DNA of 64,000 nt, taken from the NCBI GenBank assembly GCA_028716945.1, contig JAQUOT010000001.1:123927-187926 (forward strand). Direction: 5' to 3'. Position 1 is the stretch's first letter; the number at the start of each line of letters is the position of its first letter. The position numbers and the translations under genes were made by a program. The notes beneath the pieces were generated by a model. It was not told where the DNA came from, did not search any database, and was given only the letters and a program-made list of their open reading frames with translations. This DNA comes from Candidatus Nanoarchaeia archaeon (GTDB taxonomy: Archaea; Nanobdellota; Nanobdellia; SCGC-AAA011-G17; JAFCDX01). Shown here piece after piece: positions 9,411 through 18,134 of the stretch.

Positions 9411-10529
9411 ATGAAAATACTTGAAATAACAGAGTTCTCTGCTGGGGCTTGTGGGGTATGGACAAGAGTATTATCTGAAAGCAAAGAATTCATTAAATTA
9501 GGGCACAAGGTTACTGTTTTCTCTTCAAATATAGAAAAAGGTACTGATAAGACTGTTAAAAGTGAAGAATGTATTGATAAAATTGAGATTAAAAGATTAA
9601 AGAGTACAGGTGTTTTTTATGGTATGCCAAAATTCACCAGAAAACTATTTTCCGGAAATCCAACTTATTTTAATTTCAAAAAAGAGCTTATGGAATTAAA
9701 ACCAGATGTAGTTATAACACACCTTTGGCACCATCATTCTATAAGAGCCATAAATCTATGTAGAGAATTAGGAATAAAATGTTTTTTAGTACCTCACGCT
9801 CCTTTTAATGTTAAAAGAAAGTTTCCATTGAATTTAGCAACTTGGTTTTTTAATAATATTTCTGCAGTAAGTCCTCTAACTTCTGGAAAAAGAGCTTTGA
9901 GAAAATTCCACAAAGTAATTGCAATAACAAAATGGGAGATTCCTTATTTATTAAACTTAGGGGTAGATAAAAATAAGATTGTTTATATTCCAAATGGAAT
10001 TCCAGATGAATATTTTACACAAAAAGCAATTAAACCAAAAAAAGATGTTTTATTCCTGGGAAGAATTGCTTCTGTAAAAGACATTGAGACTTTATTGAAA
10101 GCAACAAAAGAAATTCCAGACATTAATTTTGATATTGTTGGTCCTGCAGAAGAAAATTATCTTAAAAAACTAGAATTAACTAAAAATGTAAAAATATTAA
10201 AGCCTGTTTATGATTTAAAAGAAAAAATAAAAATAATTGATGAGCATAAAATCTTTGTTTTACCCTCTAAAAGAGAAGCTATGCCTCAAGTATTACTAGA
10301 AGCTATGTCTAGAGGAAAATTAGTAATTTCATCTGAAACCGATGGAGGAAAAGAAATAATTAAAAATGGAAAAACAGGATTGCTATTTGAAATTGGAGAT
10401 TATAAAGAACTTGCTAATTTAATTAAAAAAAATATAAAAGGCAATAAAACAATACAAAACAATGCTAAAAAAGAAGCTAAAAATTATTCGTGGAGTAATT
10501 TAGTAAAGGAGTATGTAAAAATATTTTAA
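9411..10529 (+). CDS. GT4 family glycosyltransferase
   Basis: 372 residues, GT-B fold. It shows PNGIPDEYF at the inter-domain hinge, FLGRIASVKDIETLLKA at the start of the C-terminal Rossmann domain, and the EX7E element in REAMPQVLLEAM followed by SETDGGKEII. It is cytoplasmic and would transfer sugar from a nucleotide donor to a lipid-linked glycan. A TATA-like TTTTTAAATATT lies about 20-30 nt before ATG. It converges with the HEPN gene, overlapping its end by 4 bp. Confidence 0.85.
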   Translation: MKILEITEFSAGACGVWTRVLSESKEFIKLGHKVTVFSSNIEKGTDKTVKSEECIDKIEIKRLKSTGVFYGMPKFTRKLFSGNPTYFNFKKELMELKPDVVITHLWHHHSIRAINLCRELGIKCFLVPHAPFNVKRKFPLNLATWFFNNISAVSPLTSGKRALRKFHKVIAITKWEIPYLLNLGVDKNKIVYIPNGIPDEYFTQKAIKPKKDVLFLGRIASVKDIETLLKATKEIPDINFDIVGPAEENYLKKLELTKNVKILKPVYDLKEKIKIIDEHKIFVLPSKREAMPQVLLEAMSRGKLVISSETDGGKEIIKNGKTGLLFEIGDYKELANLIKKNIKGNKTIQNNAKKEAKNYSWSNLVKEYVKIF

Positions 10530-10939
10530 AATTTAGAATATTTTTCAAGTTCTTTAACAAGATTTGGTATTTCTATTATTGCTTCCTTTACGGTTTCGAT
10601 GTCAATCTCTTCACCATAATAGTTTATTCCATTTCTTAATTTCCTATATCTATCAAATTTTTTATAAATATCCTGTTCGTTTAGAATATCTCTTAAGAAA
10701 TAAGTTATAGATTCATGATCTAAAAATTTATAACCTTTTGAATAGCCTATTGCTTCGCAATATTCTCTTAAACCTTCATAAAGTTCTCTTAAGATTGATT
10801 TTGAAGAATTCTTATCTAATTGTATAAGTTTAGCAGTTTCAATTGCTTGCATTGAAGATTTGAAGAAACTTAGGGCTCTTTGCTTGTTAATTATAACTTT
10901 TTTTGCCTTGCCTTCAATCAGACTATTTTCAAAGTTCAT
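10526..10939 (-). CDS. HEPN-domain protein, putative toxin of a MNT-HEPN pair
   Basis: 137 residues, almost all helical. Its C-terminal half carries RKLRNGINYYGEEID, the position of the HEPN RX4-6H motif. Here Arg102 is kept, but the histidine is replaced (Asn106/Tyr107), as in the RNxxxYY variant of the family. Its start overlaps the stop of the nucleotidyltransferase gene by ATGA, the typical MNT-HEPN arrangement in which the nucleotidyltransferase neutralises the HEPN protein. Whether this variant is an active RNase is uncertain. Confidence 0.75.
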   Translation of the reverse strand: MNFENSLIEGKAKKVIINKQRALSFFKSSMQAIETAKLIQLDKNSSKSILRELYEGLREYCEAIGYSKGYKFLDHESITYFLRDILNEQDIYKKFDRYRKLRNGINYYGEEIDIETVKEAIIEIPNLVKELEKYSKF

Positions 10940-11469
10940 TGAAATACCTCTAATTCTCCGGATAAAACTATCCCATTACATATATTATTAATAAAATATG
11001 GATTAGTTTTTATAGTTTTCTCCCAGTCTTTTTTATTGAATTTTTCAATATTTACTTTTTTATATAATATTTTTTCATATTTTTCTGTAGGAAATTCTTT
11101 TTTAATATTGGAGATTACACAAATATCTATATCACTTGTCTTATCATCTGTAGCAGAAGCGTAACTACCAAATAAAACAACAACAGGAAAATCATATACC
11201 TTTTCTAAATCATTAATAATATTGGAAGTTCTTAATTTTTCTAGATTAAAATATAATTTTAGATTTAATGTGTTTCTTGAAAGAATTAACTGATAAAAAG
11301 AGTACACTCCTTCTTTTTTAACCGATAGATATCCTTCTTTAACAAATTTATTTAGATATTGTCTTACAGTTGTATGATTTATCTTTAATATTCTAGAAAG
11401 CTCCCTAAGACTAAACCTTCTATTCGGATCTTCAAAAAAGGATTTTAATATGGTTATTTTTGTTTCCAT
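10936..11469 (-). CDS. Winged-helix plus MNT-type nucleotidyltransferase, putative antitoxin
   Basis: 177 residues. Residues 1-60 form a winged helix (RFSLRELSRILKINHTTVRQYL). Residues 95-120 hold the minimal nucleotidyltransferase signature VVVLFGSYASATDDKTSDID, with Gly101-Ser102 and Asp113/Asp115. The fused DNA-binding domain suggests that it also autoregulates; a near-perfect palindrome lies directly upstream. The HEPN gene follows with a 4-bp overlap. Confidence 0.85.
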   Translation of the reverse strand: METKITILKSFFEDPNRRFSLRELSRILKINHTTVRQYLNKFVKEGYLSVKKEGVYSFYQLILSRNTLNLKLYFNLEKLRTSNIINDLEKVYDFPVVVLFGSYASATDDKTSDIDICVISNIKKEFPTEKYEKILYKKVNIEKFNKKDWEKTIKTNPYFINNICNGIVLSGELEVFQ

Positions 11470-11470
11470 G

Positions 11471-11488
11471 TGTAAATATATGTTTACA
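11471..11488. promoter_or_regulatory. Palindromic operator of the MNT-HEPN operon
   Basis: TGTAAATATATGTTTACA has perfect 6-bp arms (TGTAAA/TTTACA), and 8 of 9 half-site positions are symmetric. It sits between the start codon of the winged-helix nucleotidyltransferase and a leftward TATA element (GATTTATAAA, 11493-11502). A bound repressor there would block initiation. Confidence 0.6.
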
Positions 11489-11556
11489 AGTGTTTATAAA
11501 TCTTTCCATTTTCTTAAATAATAAACTATATAAGATTTTAAAATTCTCTAAATATA

Positions 11557-12435
11557 ATGATTTCAATTATAATAACTGGATATAAAGAACCTAAAACCAT
11601 AGGAAGAGCTATTGAATCATTTCAAAAGCAGAAAATCAATGGAAAATATGAAATTTGGGTTGTTGCTCCTGACAAAGAAACCTTAAATGCAGCTAAAAAA
11701 TACAAAGTTAATATTTTACAAGACCCTGGAAAAGGAAAACCAACTGCTTTGAATTTAGTAATGAAAAAAGTAAAAAAATCTGATATTTTAATACTAACAG
11801 ATGGAGATGTTTATGTTTCTGAAAACTCTGTTAATTTACTTGTTGATAAAATAACTAAGAAAGTTGGGGCAGTATCTGGAAGACCTGTTTCTGTAAATCC
11901 CTTAAATAAATTCTTTGGTTATGTTAGTCATTTGTTAACCGATATTGGAAATGATTTAAGAATTAAATTAGTAAATGAAGGAAAATTCATTGTATGTTCT
12001 GGTTATTTGTATGCTATTAAAAATGGAATATTTAAAGAAATGCCTGAAAATATTTTAAGTGATGATGCTTATATTTCTAGATTTATTGCAAATAAAGGCT
12101 ATAAAATTGATTATGAACCTAAAGCAGAAGTCTATGTTAAATATCCTGAAAACTTTAAAGATTGGGTAAAACAGAAAAAACGTAGTACTGGTGGATATGA
12201 ACAATTAAAGGAATTTTTCTCTGAAAAAACCATGAGATCTTTTTCACAAGAAGCTACTGGTGTATTTGATGTTTTAAGATATCCTAAAAGCATTAAAGAG
12301 TTTATTTGGACAATTTTACTTATAAAATTAAGATTGTATTTATGGATTAGAATCTTTATTGATGTTAGAATCAGAAAATTAAGCTTTGAAAAAACTTGGG
12401 TTAGAATTGAGAGTACAAAATCATTACCTCCTTGA
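11557..12435 (+). CDS. GT2 glycosyltransferase with C-terminal membrane segment
   Basis: 292 residues. MISIIITGYKEP opens a GT-A fold; ILTDGDVYVS supplies the DxD-type metal site, and ILSDDAYISR and KQKKRSTGGYEQ resemble the acceptor-side ED and QxxRW-like region of processive or membrane GT2 enzymes. One hydrophobic stretch (FIWTILLIKLRLYLWIRIFI) near residue 250 would anchor it. The N-terminal HTH-MNT gene diverges from it across an 87-bp gap. The sugar and acceptor are unknown. Confidence 0.8.
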   Translation: MISIIITGYKEPKTIGRAIESFQKQKINGKYEIWVVAPDKETLNAAKKYKVNILQDPGKGKPTALNLVMKKVKKSDILILTDGDVYVSENSVNLLVDKITKKVGAVSGRPVSVNPLNKFFGYVSHLLTDIGNDLRIKLVNEGKFIVCSGYLYAIKNGIFKEMPENILSDDAYISRFIANKGYKIDYEPKAEVYVKYPENFKDWVKQKKRSTGGYEQLKEFFSEKTMRSFSQEATGVFDVLRYPKSIKEFIWTILLIKLRLYLWIRIFIDVRIRKLSFEKTWVRIESTKSLPP

Positions 12436-12444
12436 TAGAATCAT

Positions 12445-13221
12445 TTAATTTTTTATTACGATTGCATAAGTATACAATCCAGATTTAGGTAATTCTTCTT
12501 TTTTCTTAAAATCAAATTTTGGAAAGCTTTTATCTTTTCCTAATTCTATGAATGTATCCTCTATTTTTTTACAATTATCTTCTCCTACAGTATGTATGTT
12601 TATATTTTTAAAGGCATTAGTAACACATCTTTTATATAAATCCATTTTTATTTCAGTATCAGAATCATTATTCATAACCCAGATTGCTCTTGGGAAAAAA
12701 TCCATTTGGCTATCTAAAAATGTGTTAAACCAAGTGTAAATTTCGCTATCTATTTTTAATATTCCTATTTGGTGTTTTAATAAAGGTATAAATATCTCTT
12801 CGAAATACCCTTGTATAACAAAATTTATTATTCTCAATCCTTTGTTCCCGGCTAATTGTCTACCCTCATTTTTTATTTTCATAACTTCATTATGATTATA
12901 ATTATTTTTTTCTATCAAGGCTCTGCGCCCCAATAAATAAAGGGACCAATATTCTCCTTTCATATACTTTTTAATAAGTTTATTTTTTTCATCAAAATTT
13001 ATTTCTTTTAAAGTAAGATATTTTAATATTTCGGTTTTATGCAAAACTTGTTCTTTTGAACCTATATTTTTATCTTTAAGATATTCTTTTATTTTAGGAA
13101 AATATTCTTTAAATTTAGAAGGAAGTATCTTTAATATATTAACTCCCCCTATTTTAATTATTTGGAATACCTCGGGAAATTTCTTATATAAATCCGTCCA
13201 ATAAGCAATATCAATAGCCAT
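12445..13221 (-). CDS. Hypothetical protein, 258 aa
   Basis: Not recognised. It is soluble and lysine-rich, mostly helical in appearance, with no membrane segment. Residues 25-80 are strongly basic (SKFKEYFPKIKEYLKDK). A single GRRALIEKNNY segment near residue 98 stands out, but I know no family for it. It follows the 88-aa gene by 5 nt, so the two form an operon. It reads into the convergent GT2 gene at 11557. Confidence 0.55.
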   Translation of the reverse strand: MAIDIAYWTDLYKKFPEVFQIIKIGGVNILKILPSKFKEYFPKIKEYLKDKNIGSKEQVLHKTEILKYLTLKEINFDEKNKLIKKYMKGEYWSLYLLGRRALIEKNNYNHNEVMKIKNEGRQLAGNKGLRIINFVIQGYFEEIFIPLLKHQIGILKIDSEIYTWFNTFLDSQMDFFPRAIWVMNNDSDTEIKMDLYKRCVTNAFKNINIHTVGEDNCKKIEDTFIELGKDKSFPKFDFKKKEELPKSGLYTYAIVIKN

Positions 13222-13226
13222 GATTA

Positions 13227-13484
13227 TTATTTTTTGAGAACTTTGTTTATATATTCTGCTATAGAACCACTATTTTTAGATATGAATATTCTCGAACTAG
13301 CCAATACCCCACCAAAATTTTTAATATTTAATTTGTCATTGGTAAATTCATCAGAAATTGGTTCTTTTGAGTTTTTATCAATAATGTTCCCTTCTTCCGT
13401 TAATTCATTATCAAATAACTCTAATATTAAAGGCATTGTTTCATCATCAAACTCAACGATTTCAAATTTAGTCTCTTCTATCAT
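13227..13484 (-). CDS. Hypothetical small acidic protein, about 85 aa
   Basis: Not recognised. The N-terminal half is very acidic (IVEFDDETMPLILELFDNEL) and the C-terminal half ends in a Lys-containing helix. The Shine-Dalgarno GAGGTG (13495-13500 on the complement) lies 1 nt before an ATG at 13493 but 10 nt before the ATG at 13484, so I prefer the latter. It is immediately upstream of the 258-aa gene and probably functions with it; a small acidic protein before a large basic one would suit a partner pair (inference). Confidence 0.5.
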   Translation of the reverse strand: MIEETKFEIVEFDDETMPLILELFDNELTEEGNIIDKNSKEPISDEFTNDKLNIKNFGGVLASSRIFISKNSGSIAEYINKVLKK

Positions 13485-13677
13485 TTTGCTCATGCACCTC
13501 TTTTTATGTATATATTACAATATAACTAGGGATATATAAAGTTTATTATTCATCTCCCACTCCGTAATAAAATGATGACCTTAATTTATTTCTTCCTAAA
13601 ATCCATTATCAAAAATGACTTCATCATCTTTAAAATAGGTATAAACCCTTCTAAATTACTACTTTTAAAAAAAACAT

Positions 13678-14040
13678 TTATTCTTCGTTTTCAGCTAATT
13701 TAAGTTTTTTATCAACTTCTTTGAGGTCAACTGCCCTTATTCTTTCTTCTTGTTCTGCATAAGCCTGGCACAATGCAACATGTAATCCGTCTACCTCAAT
13801 GTCCATTTCTTTAAGAGCATATAAAATTTGAGGATTACACCTAGATAATATACTTACTAAACCACCCCTAGGAGTTCTTGCTATATCTTTCAAAATGCCT
13901 CTTTGTATAATATAATTAAGTTCTTCTCCTCTCCCCTCTTTTAAGTATACACGATGATCTTCAAAAGAATTAAGTAAATAGTCTACTTTTATTTCTTCAT
14001 CTTGATATAAAGGTTTTCCTTCTTTTGGTATATTAAACAA
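13678..14040 (-). CDS. Hypothetical protein, 120 aa
   Basis: Not recognised. It is soluble with an acidic C-terminus (LKEVDKKLKLAENEE). The central GGLVSILSRCNPQILYALKEMDIE looks like a short helical module. The apparent start is TTG at 14040. Two leftward TATA-like elements lie at 14047-14059 and 14068-14090, and only the farther one leaves room for a leader, so the start is uncertain. Confidence 0.5.
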   Translation of the reverse strand: MFNIPKEGKPLYQDEEIKVDYLLNSFEDHRVYLKEGRGEELNYIIQRGILKDIARTPRGGLVSILSRCNPQILYALKEMDIEVDGLHVALCQAYAEQEERIRAVDLKEVDKKLKLAENEE

Positions 14041-14091
14041 ATAAGAAATTTATATATAAACATTTATTTTATTAAATATATAGTTTAGAAT

Positions 14092-14406
14092 TTATCTCTT
14101 TTTAACTTTAGTAGTAGTTTTATCCTTAAGTTCTTCTAAAAATGCTTCTAATCCGTTATTTTCATAAAATTTTACTTTAGTAACAATTTTACGATTTGCT
14201 TTACGATAAGGGTAAAAACTTGCAAGAGAAATAAGACCTTCTGGATTACTTAAGTTTAAACCAAATCCATAACTTGCATCCTCTAAAGGCAAATATTCTT
14301 TGGGAGAAACATCTAAATTATTTTTCTTAGCATATTCCCTAACAGCAATTTGTACTGCATCCCAAGTTTTTCCTTCTATTGTTTCTGTTTTTTCTTCTGG
14401 TAACAT
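14092..14406 (-). CDS. Hypothetical protein, 104 aa
   Basis: Not recognised. A small soluble protein with a basic C-terminus (KDKTTTKVKKR) and a beta-rich centre (ASYGFGLNLSNPEGLISLASFYPYR). Its ATG follows the stop of the radical SAM gene by only a few bases, so it is translationally linked to that enzyme. That may point to an accessory role, but nothing in the sequence says which. Confidence 0.5.
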   Translation of the reverse strand: MLPEEKTETIEGKTWDAVQIAVREYAKKNNLDVSPKEYLPLEDASYGFGLNLSNPEGLISLASFYPYRKANRKIVTKVKFYENNGLEAFLEELKDKTTTKVKKR

Positions 14407-14409
14407 TTT

Positions 14410-15930
14410 TTATCTCTTCTGAAAATTTTGTCCCATTAAAGACTTTAACATTTTAATAATATGTATAAATCCTTCAATATTTCCACATTTCTTAAAAAAG
14501 TAATAAACATTTATAGGATTTAAATAAAACTTAATTCTAGATCTATAAAATTGTTTATAACCCATATTTCTCAAATTAATTAGGTCTTTAGCAGCAAAAT
14601 ATTTTGTATCATACTTAGTAGATTCTACACTAGAAGACATTTGTATTCCTTTTGGCATTAAATTTTCTTTTTCATAAATATTATACAATTCAGTTCCTGC
14701 ATAAGGTTGTGCTATATAAAACAAAACAAAGTCTAATCCAGAATGACTAGCAAAATTAATTGTTTTTTGAATATCTATCATATTTTCATATGGAAAACCA
14801 ATAATAAATGGACTTATAGTCCAAAGACCAACCTTATTACATATTTTAATTATTTTTTTAACATAATCATAATTAATCGGCTTTCTAATGAATTTAATAG
14901 TATCTTCAGAACCAGATTCAATACCAAATGCAATTCTATAATACCCAGATTTTTTCATTTTTCTAAGTAATGGTTCATCTAAAGTCCATATAGCAATTCC
15001 GTTTGGAGTATCCCATCTTATTTTTTTATGTAATTTTCTAGAAATAATTTCATCACAAATTTGATTCATTCTTTCTTTATTATAAGAAACATTATCATCT
15101 TGTATTCTAATTTGTTTAACTCCATAAGTATTTACAAGTTCTTCAATTTCATCAACAACATTTTTTGCACTTCTTCCTCTCCAAGATTTACCCCATATTG
15201 TTTTTATAGAACAAAAAACACAATCTCCAGTACAACCTCTACTAGTTACAATGTCTGTTGCAGGTTTTCTCATTGTACCAATTGAATTTAAATGATGTTT
15301 CAAATATAATTCCATTTTTAATAAATGTCTTGCAGGAAAAGGAATTTGATCTAGATTTTTAATTAAAGCTCTTGGTTTATTATATCTTATTTGTCCTTCA
15401 TGTCTTAAAACAGTTCCTTCAATATCAAACAAACTTCCTTTTTTGTAATATTTAGAAACAATTTCATAAAAAGTAACTTCTCCTTCACCTTTAACAACAA
15501 TATCTATATCTTTACATTTTAAAACAGATTCTGGATTTGCAGAAGAATGTGCTCCTCCTGTAACAATTAAGATATGTTTTTTTAATTGTTTTGAGACAGA
15601 TTTAATTAAAGCAGCTAATTCAAAAGTATCTTTTTCATAAACAGTAAAAGAACAGTGTATTCCAACTACATCTGGTTGATAATCAAGCAAATATTTTTTT
15701 ATTTCTGCTAAGGGCATTCCAGAATACCATAAATTTTCTGATATTTTTACAGTAGGACCTTCTGCATGTGCATCAAGAATTTTAACACATCCAGCATAAT
15801 CGTGTTTTTCTAAAAATCCTGCCAAATAACACAATCCTAAAGGAACTTTTATGTTATCTATTCCTATATTTAAATCTCCTTTTATAGGAGGTACAATCAA
15901 CAATATTTTAGGTTTTTCCAAAAATTTCAT
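14410..15930 (-). CDS. B12-binding-domain radical SAM protein with canonical DxHxxG
   Basis: About 506 residues. The N-terminal domain shows the true cobalamin axial-ligand motif, DAHAEG, followed by GIHCSFT and IVTGGAHSS. The radical SAM site is SRGCTGDCVFCSIK (Cys233, Cys237, Cys240). It is the only one of the four paralogs in the window that keeps the DxHxxG histidine. ATG at 15930 is chosen because the family strand KPKILLIVPP starts there and a TATA box (TTATATAAATT on the complement) lies 20-33 nt upstream. Substrate unknown; it neighbours a GT-C gene transcribed divergently. Confidence 0.85.
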   Translation of the reverse strand: MKFLEKPKILLIVPPIKGDLNIGIDNIKVPLGLCYLAGFLEKHDYAGCVKILDAHAEGPTVKISENLWYSGMPLAEIKKYLLDYQPDVVGIHCSFTVYEKDTFELAALIKSVSKQLKKHILIVTGGAHSSANPESVLKCKDIDIVVKGEGEVTFYEIVSKYYKKGSLFDIEGTVLRHEGQIRYNKPRALIKNLDQIPFPARHLLKMELYLKHHLNSIGTMRKPATDIVTSRGCTGDCVFCSIKTIWGKSWRGRSAKNVVDEIEELVNTYGVKQIRIQDDNVSYNKERMNQICDEIISRKLHKKIRWDTPNGIAIWTLDEPLLRKMKKSGYYRIAFGIESGSEDTIKFIRKPINYDYVKKIIKICNKVGLWTISPFIIGFPYENMIDIQKTINFASHSGLDFVLFYIAQPYAGTELYNIYEKENLMPKGIQMSSSVESTKYDTKYFAAKDLINLRNMGYKQFYRSRIKFYLNPINVYYFFKKCGNIEGFIHIIKMLKSLMGQNFQKR

Positions 15931-16010
15931 AGAAATATGATAAAGGAAAAAATTTATATAAGTATCTCTTAACAAGAAAGCTTTTAAATACTAATTTTTT
16001 ATTAATACTA

Positions 16011-17618
16011 ATGAACAAAGAGAAAATAAAAGAATTTCTTAAGGACAATCAAAATAGGTTATTAGTACTTTTAATAGCTTTTACAATACTAATTAGATTA
16101 TATTATTTCTTTAAAGTTGGAGAACAAAGTATATGGTGGGATGAAGGAGATTATCTTGCTGTATCCAAAGGGTTTGCATTAAATTGGTTTAATCAAGAAT
16201 GGTGGTCTCATTTCTCAGGTATAAGACCTCTATTATTACCAATGATTTGGTTTATATTTTTCAAATTAAATCTATCAGAATTATTGATGAGATTCTTCAC
16301 ATTATTAGTCCCTTCAGTAGGAATAGTTTATTTGACTTATGCTATTGGAAGAGATTTGTACAACAAAAGAGCAGGATTGATTGCTGGATTAATGATGTCT
16401 GTGTATTGGGTAATGATGTTTTATACTTTTAGATTATTATCAGATATTCCTGCAATGTTTTTTGGAATGTTATCAATTTATTGTTTCTGGTCTTTGTATA
16501 TTAAAAAAGAAAAACCTTTAGGATTATATTTATGTATATTATTTGGAGTTTTAGGATTTACAACAAGATTTCCACTAGCTTTAGTTCCTGTAACTTGTGT
16601 TATTTATTTATTAGTAACAGAAAGATTGAAATTAATTAAAAATAAAGTTGTTTTAAAATCAGGAATTATAGGAGTAATAATTTTAGCAGTATATTTTTTA
16701 CTTGCAGGATTATTAGGTTCTGGAATTTTTACTGCAATTAAAATGTATTTTGGTCCAAGTGCAGAATCATTAAAGACACCAATATTTACTGCATTTAAGA
16801 ATATTTTTGGAATGACTTTTGATGTTTTCAATCTTTTCCAAAATTCGTTTATGGGAATTGTATGGATGATTGCTTTAGTTATTGGATTAATTACATTTGC
16901 AAATTTATTTTTAGGATTTGATTTATTTTTAAAGAGAAAACATAAAGAATTTGATGCAGATTTCTTTGTTTTATTGTGGTTAATAATACATTTCTTCTTT
17001 TATGTAGTAATAATAAGAGCTGCAAACGATCGTTGGTTATTAATGTTAATGCCAGCCTTATTTTACATTGCTGCAAAAGGAATGTTATTCGTTTATGATG
17101 GTTTAAAAAAATATAATAGGGAAATTGCCATTGTTGCTTTGGTTTTATTATTAGGTGGAGGATTTTATCAAAATATCATTCATTCAGATCAGCTAATAAA
17201 AATGAAGTATACTAGTTATGGAGAAGAAAAACAGGCAGGACTATGGATTAAAGAAAACTTCCAAGGAATACCAAAGATAATGACTGCTTCTACAGTACAA
17301 ATTGCATATTATTCGGATGGTTACACTTATAGCTTCTATACAAATGACACAGAATATCTTAATTGCGTAGATATTATTACTGGATCTATAAATGAAGATG
17401 AAACTTGCCAAAAAACAACAGAAGAATTATTTGATAAAAAAGTTAAAGAAATTAATCCAGATTTCTTAATAGTACATGTATTTGAACCAGTATTTACACC
17501 AAAATGGGTTTATACATATCCTGATAAACATAGAAACGAATTAATTCCTGTACAAGCTTATTTTGCAGATGAGAAAAAAACACAACCTTTACTAGTTTTA
17601 TATCAATATAAGAAATAA
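16011..17618 (+). CDS. Membrane GT-C glycosyltransferase (PMT/GT39-like)
   Basis: 535 residues with about ten hydrophobic helices in the first 380 residues and a hydrophilic C-terminal domain. The first extracytoplasmic loop has WWDEGDYLAVSKG, the DE-type metal/donor site of the dolichyl-phosphate-mannose protein mannosyltransferase/ArnT superfamily. It would use a polyprenyl-phosphate sugar on the outer face of the membrane. A TATA element (TTTTAAATACT) lies about 20-30 nt before ATG, giving a nearly leaderless mRNA. Confidence 0.8.
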   Translation: MNKEKIKEFLKDNQNRLLVLLIAFTILIRLYYFFKVGEQSIWWDEGDYLAVSKGFALNWFNQEWWSHFSGIRPLLLPMIWFIFFKLNLSELLMRFFTLLVPSVGIVYLTYAIGRDLYNKRAGLIAGLMMSVYWVMMFYTFRLLSDIPAMFFGMLSIYCFWSLYIKKEKPLGLYLCILFGVLGFTTRFPLALVPVTCVIYLLVTERLKLIKNKVVLKSGIIGVIILAVYFLLAGLLGSGIFTAIKMYFGPSAESLKTPIFTAFKNIFGMTFDVFNLFQNSFMGIVWMIALVIGLITFANLFLGFDLFLKRKHKEFDADFFVLLWLIIHFFFYVVIIRAANDRWLLMLMPALFYIAAKGMLFVYDGLKKYNREIAIVALVLLLGGGFYQNIIHSDQLIKMKYTSYGEEKQAGLWIKENFQGIPKIMTASTVQIAYYSDGYTYSFYTNDTEYLNCVDIITGSINEDETCQKTTEELFDKKVKEINPDFLIVHVFEPVFTPKWVYTYPDKHRNELIPVQAYFADEKKTQPLLVLYQYKK

Positions 17619-18134
17619 TTATAATTTTATTAATTCTATTTCAATTTCTCCAACAGGAAATATCCAGCATAAGAATCTTTCATAGAATTGTTTTGGTAAA
17701 ATATTGAATTTCCAACTACAAAGTTTATTAAGAATAGGATGATTTTCTGATAAAAAATTAAATCTTTGTTTTTCTATTTTAAAATTGAATTTTTTATTGT
17801 AATATCCTTCTTGGATTTGCTTAAAAGTAAACCAGCCAAAGAATCTTTTATGAGATAAATCATTATATCCATTACCATTAGAAAAATGTGGAACTTTTAT
17901 ATGTATTTTTCCATTTACCTTAGTTATTCTTAATAATTCATCAAGAGTCTTAAACAAATCATCCACATGCTCTAAAATATGTGAACAATAAACATAATCA
18001 AATTCTTCTTTCTTAAAAGGGTAAGGGATCTTATTTATATCATGATAAACATCTGCTCTGTATTGTTTATTATAATCTAAATTGATAAATCCTTGTTTGT
18101 AATCTTTTCCTGAACCGAGATTTAAATTTTTCAT
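17619..18134 (-). CDS. SAM-dependent methyltransferase, small
   Basis: 171 residues. It starts with LNLGSGKDYKQGFINLDY (motif I), followed by DVYHDINKIPYPFKKEEFDYVYC and HILEHVDDLFKTLDELLRI, typical of predicted SAM methyltransferases in glycan loci (Methyltransf_11 type). It is the last gene of the leftward glycosylation operon, with its start overlapping the GT2 gene at 18131 by 4 bp. It probably O-methylates a sugar, by analogy with end-capping enzymes. Confidence 0.75.
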   Translation of the reverse strand: MKNLNLGSGKDYKQGFINLDYNKQYRADVYHDINKIPYPFKKEEFDYVYCSHILEHVDDLFKTLDELLRITKVNGKIHIKVPHFSNGNGYNDLSHKRFFGWFTFKQIQEGYYNKKFNFKIEKQRFNFLSENHPILNKLCSWKFNILPKQFYERFLCWIFPVGEIEIELIKL

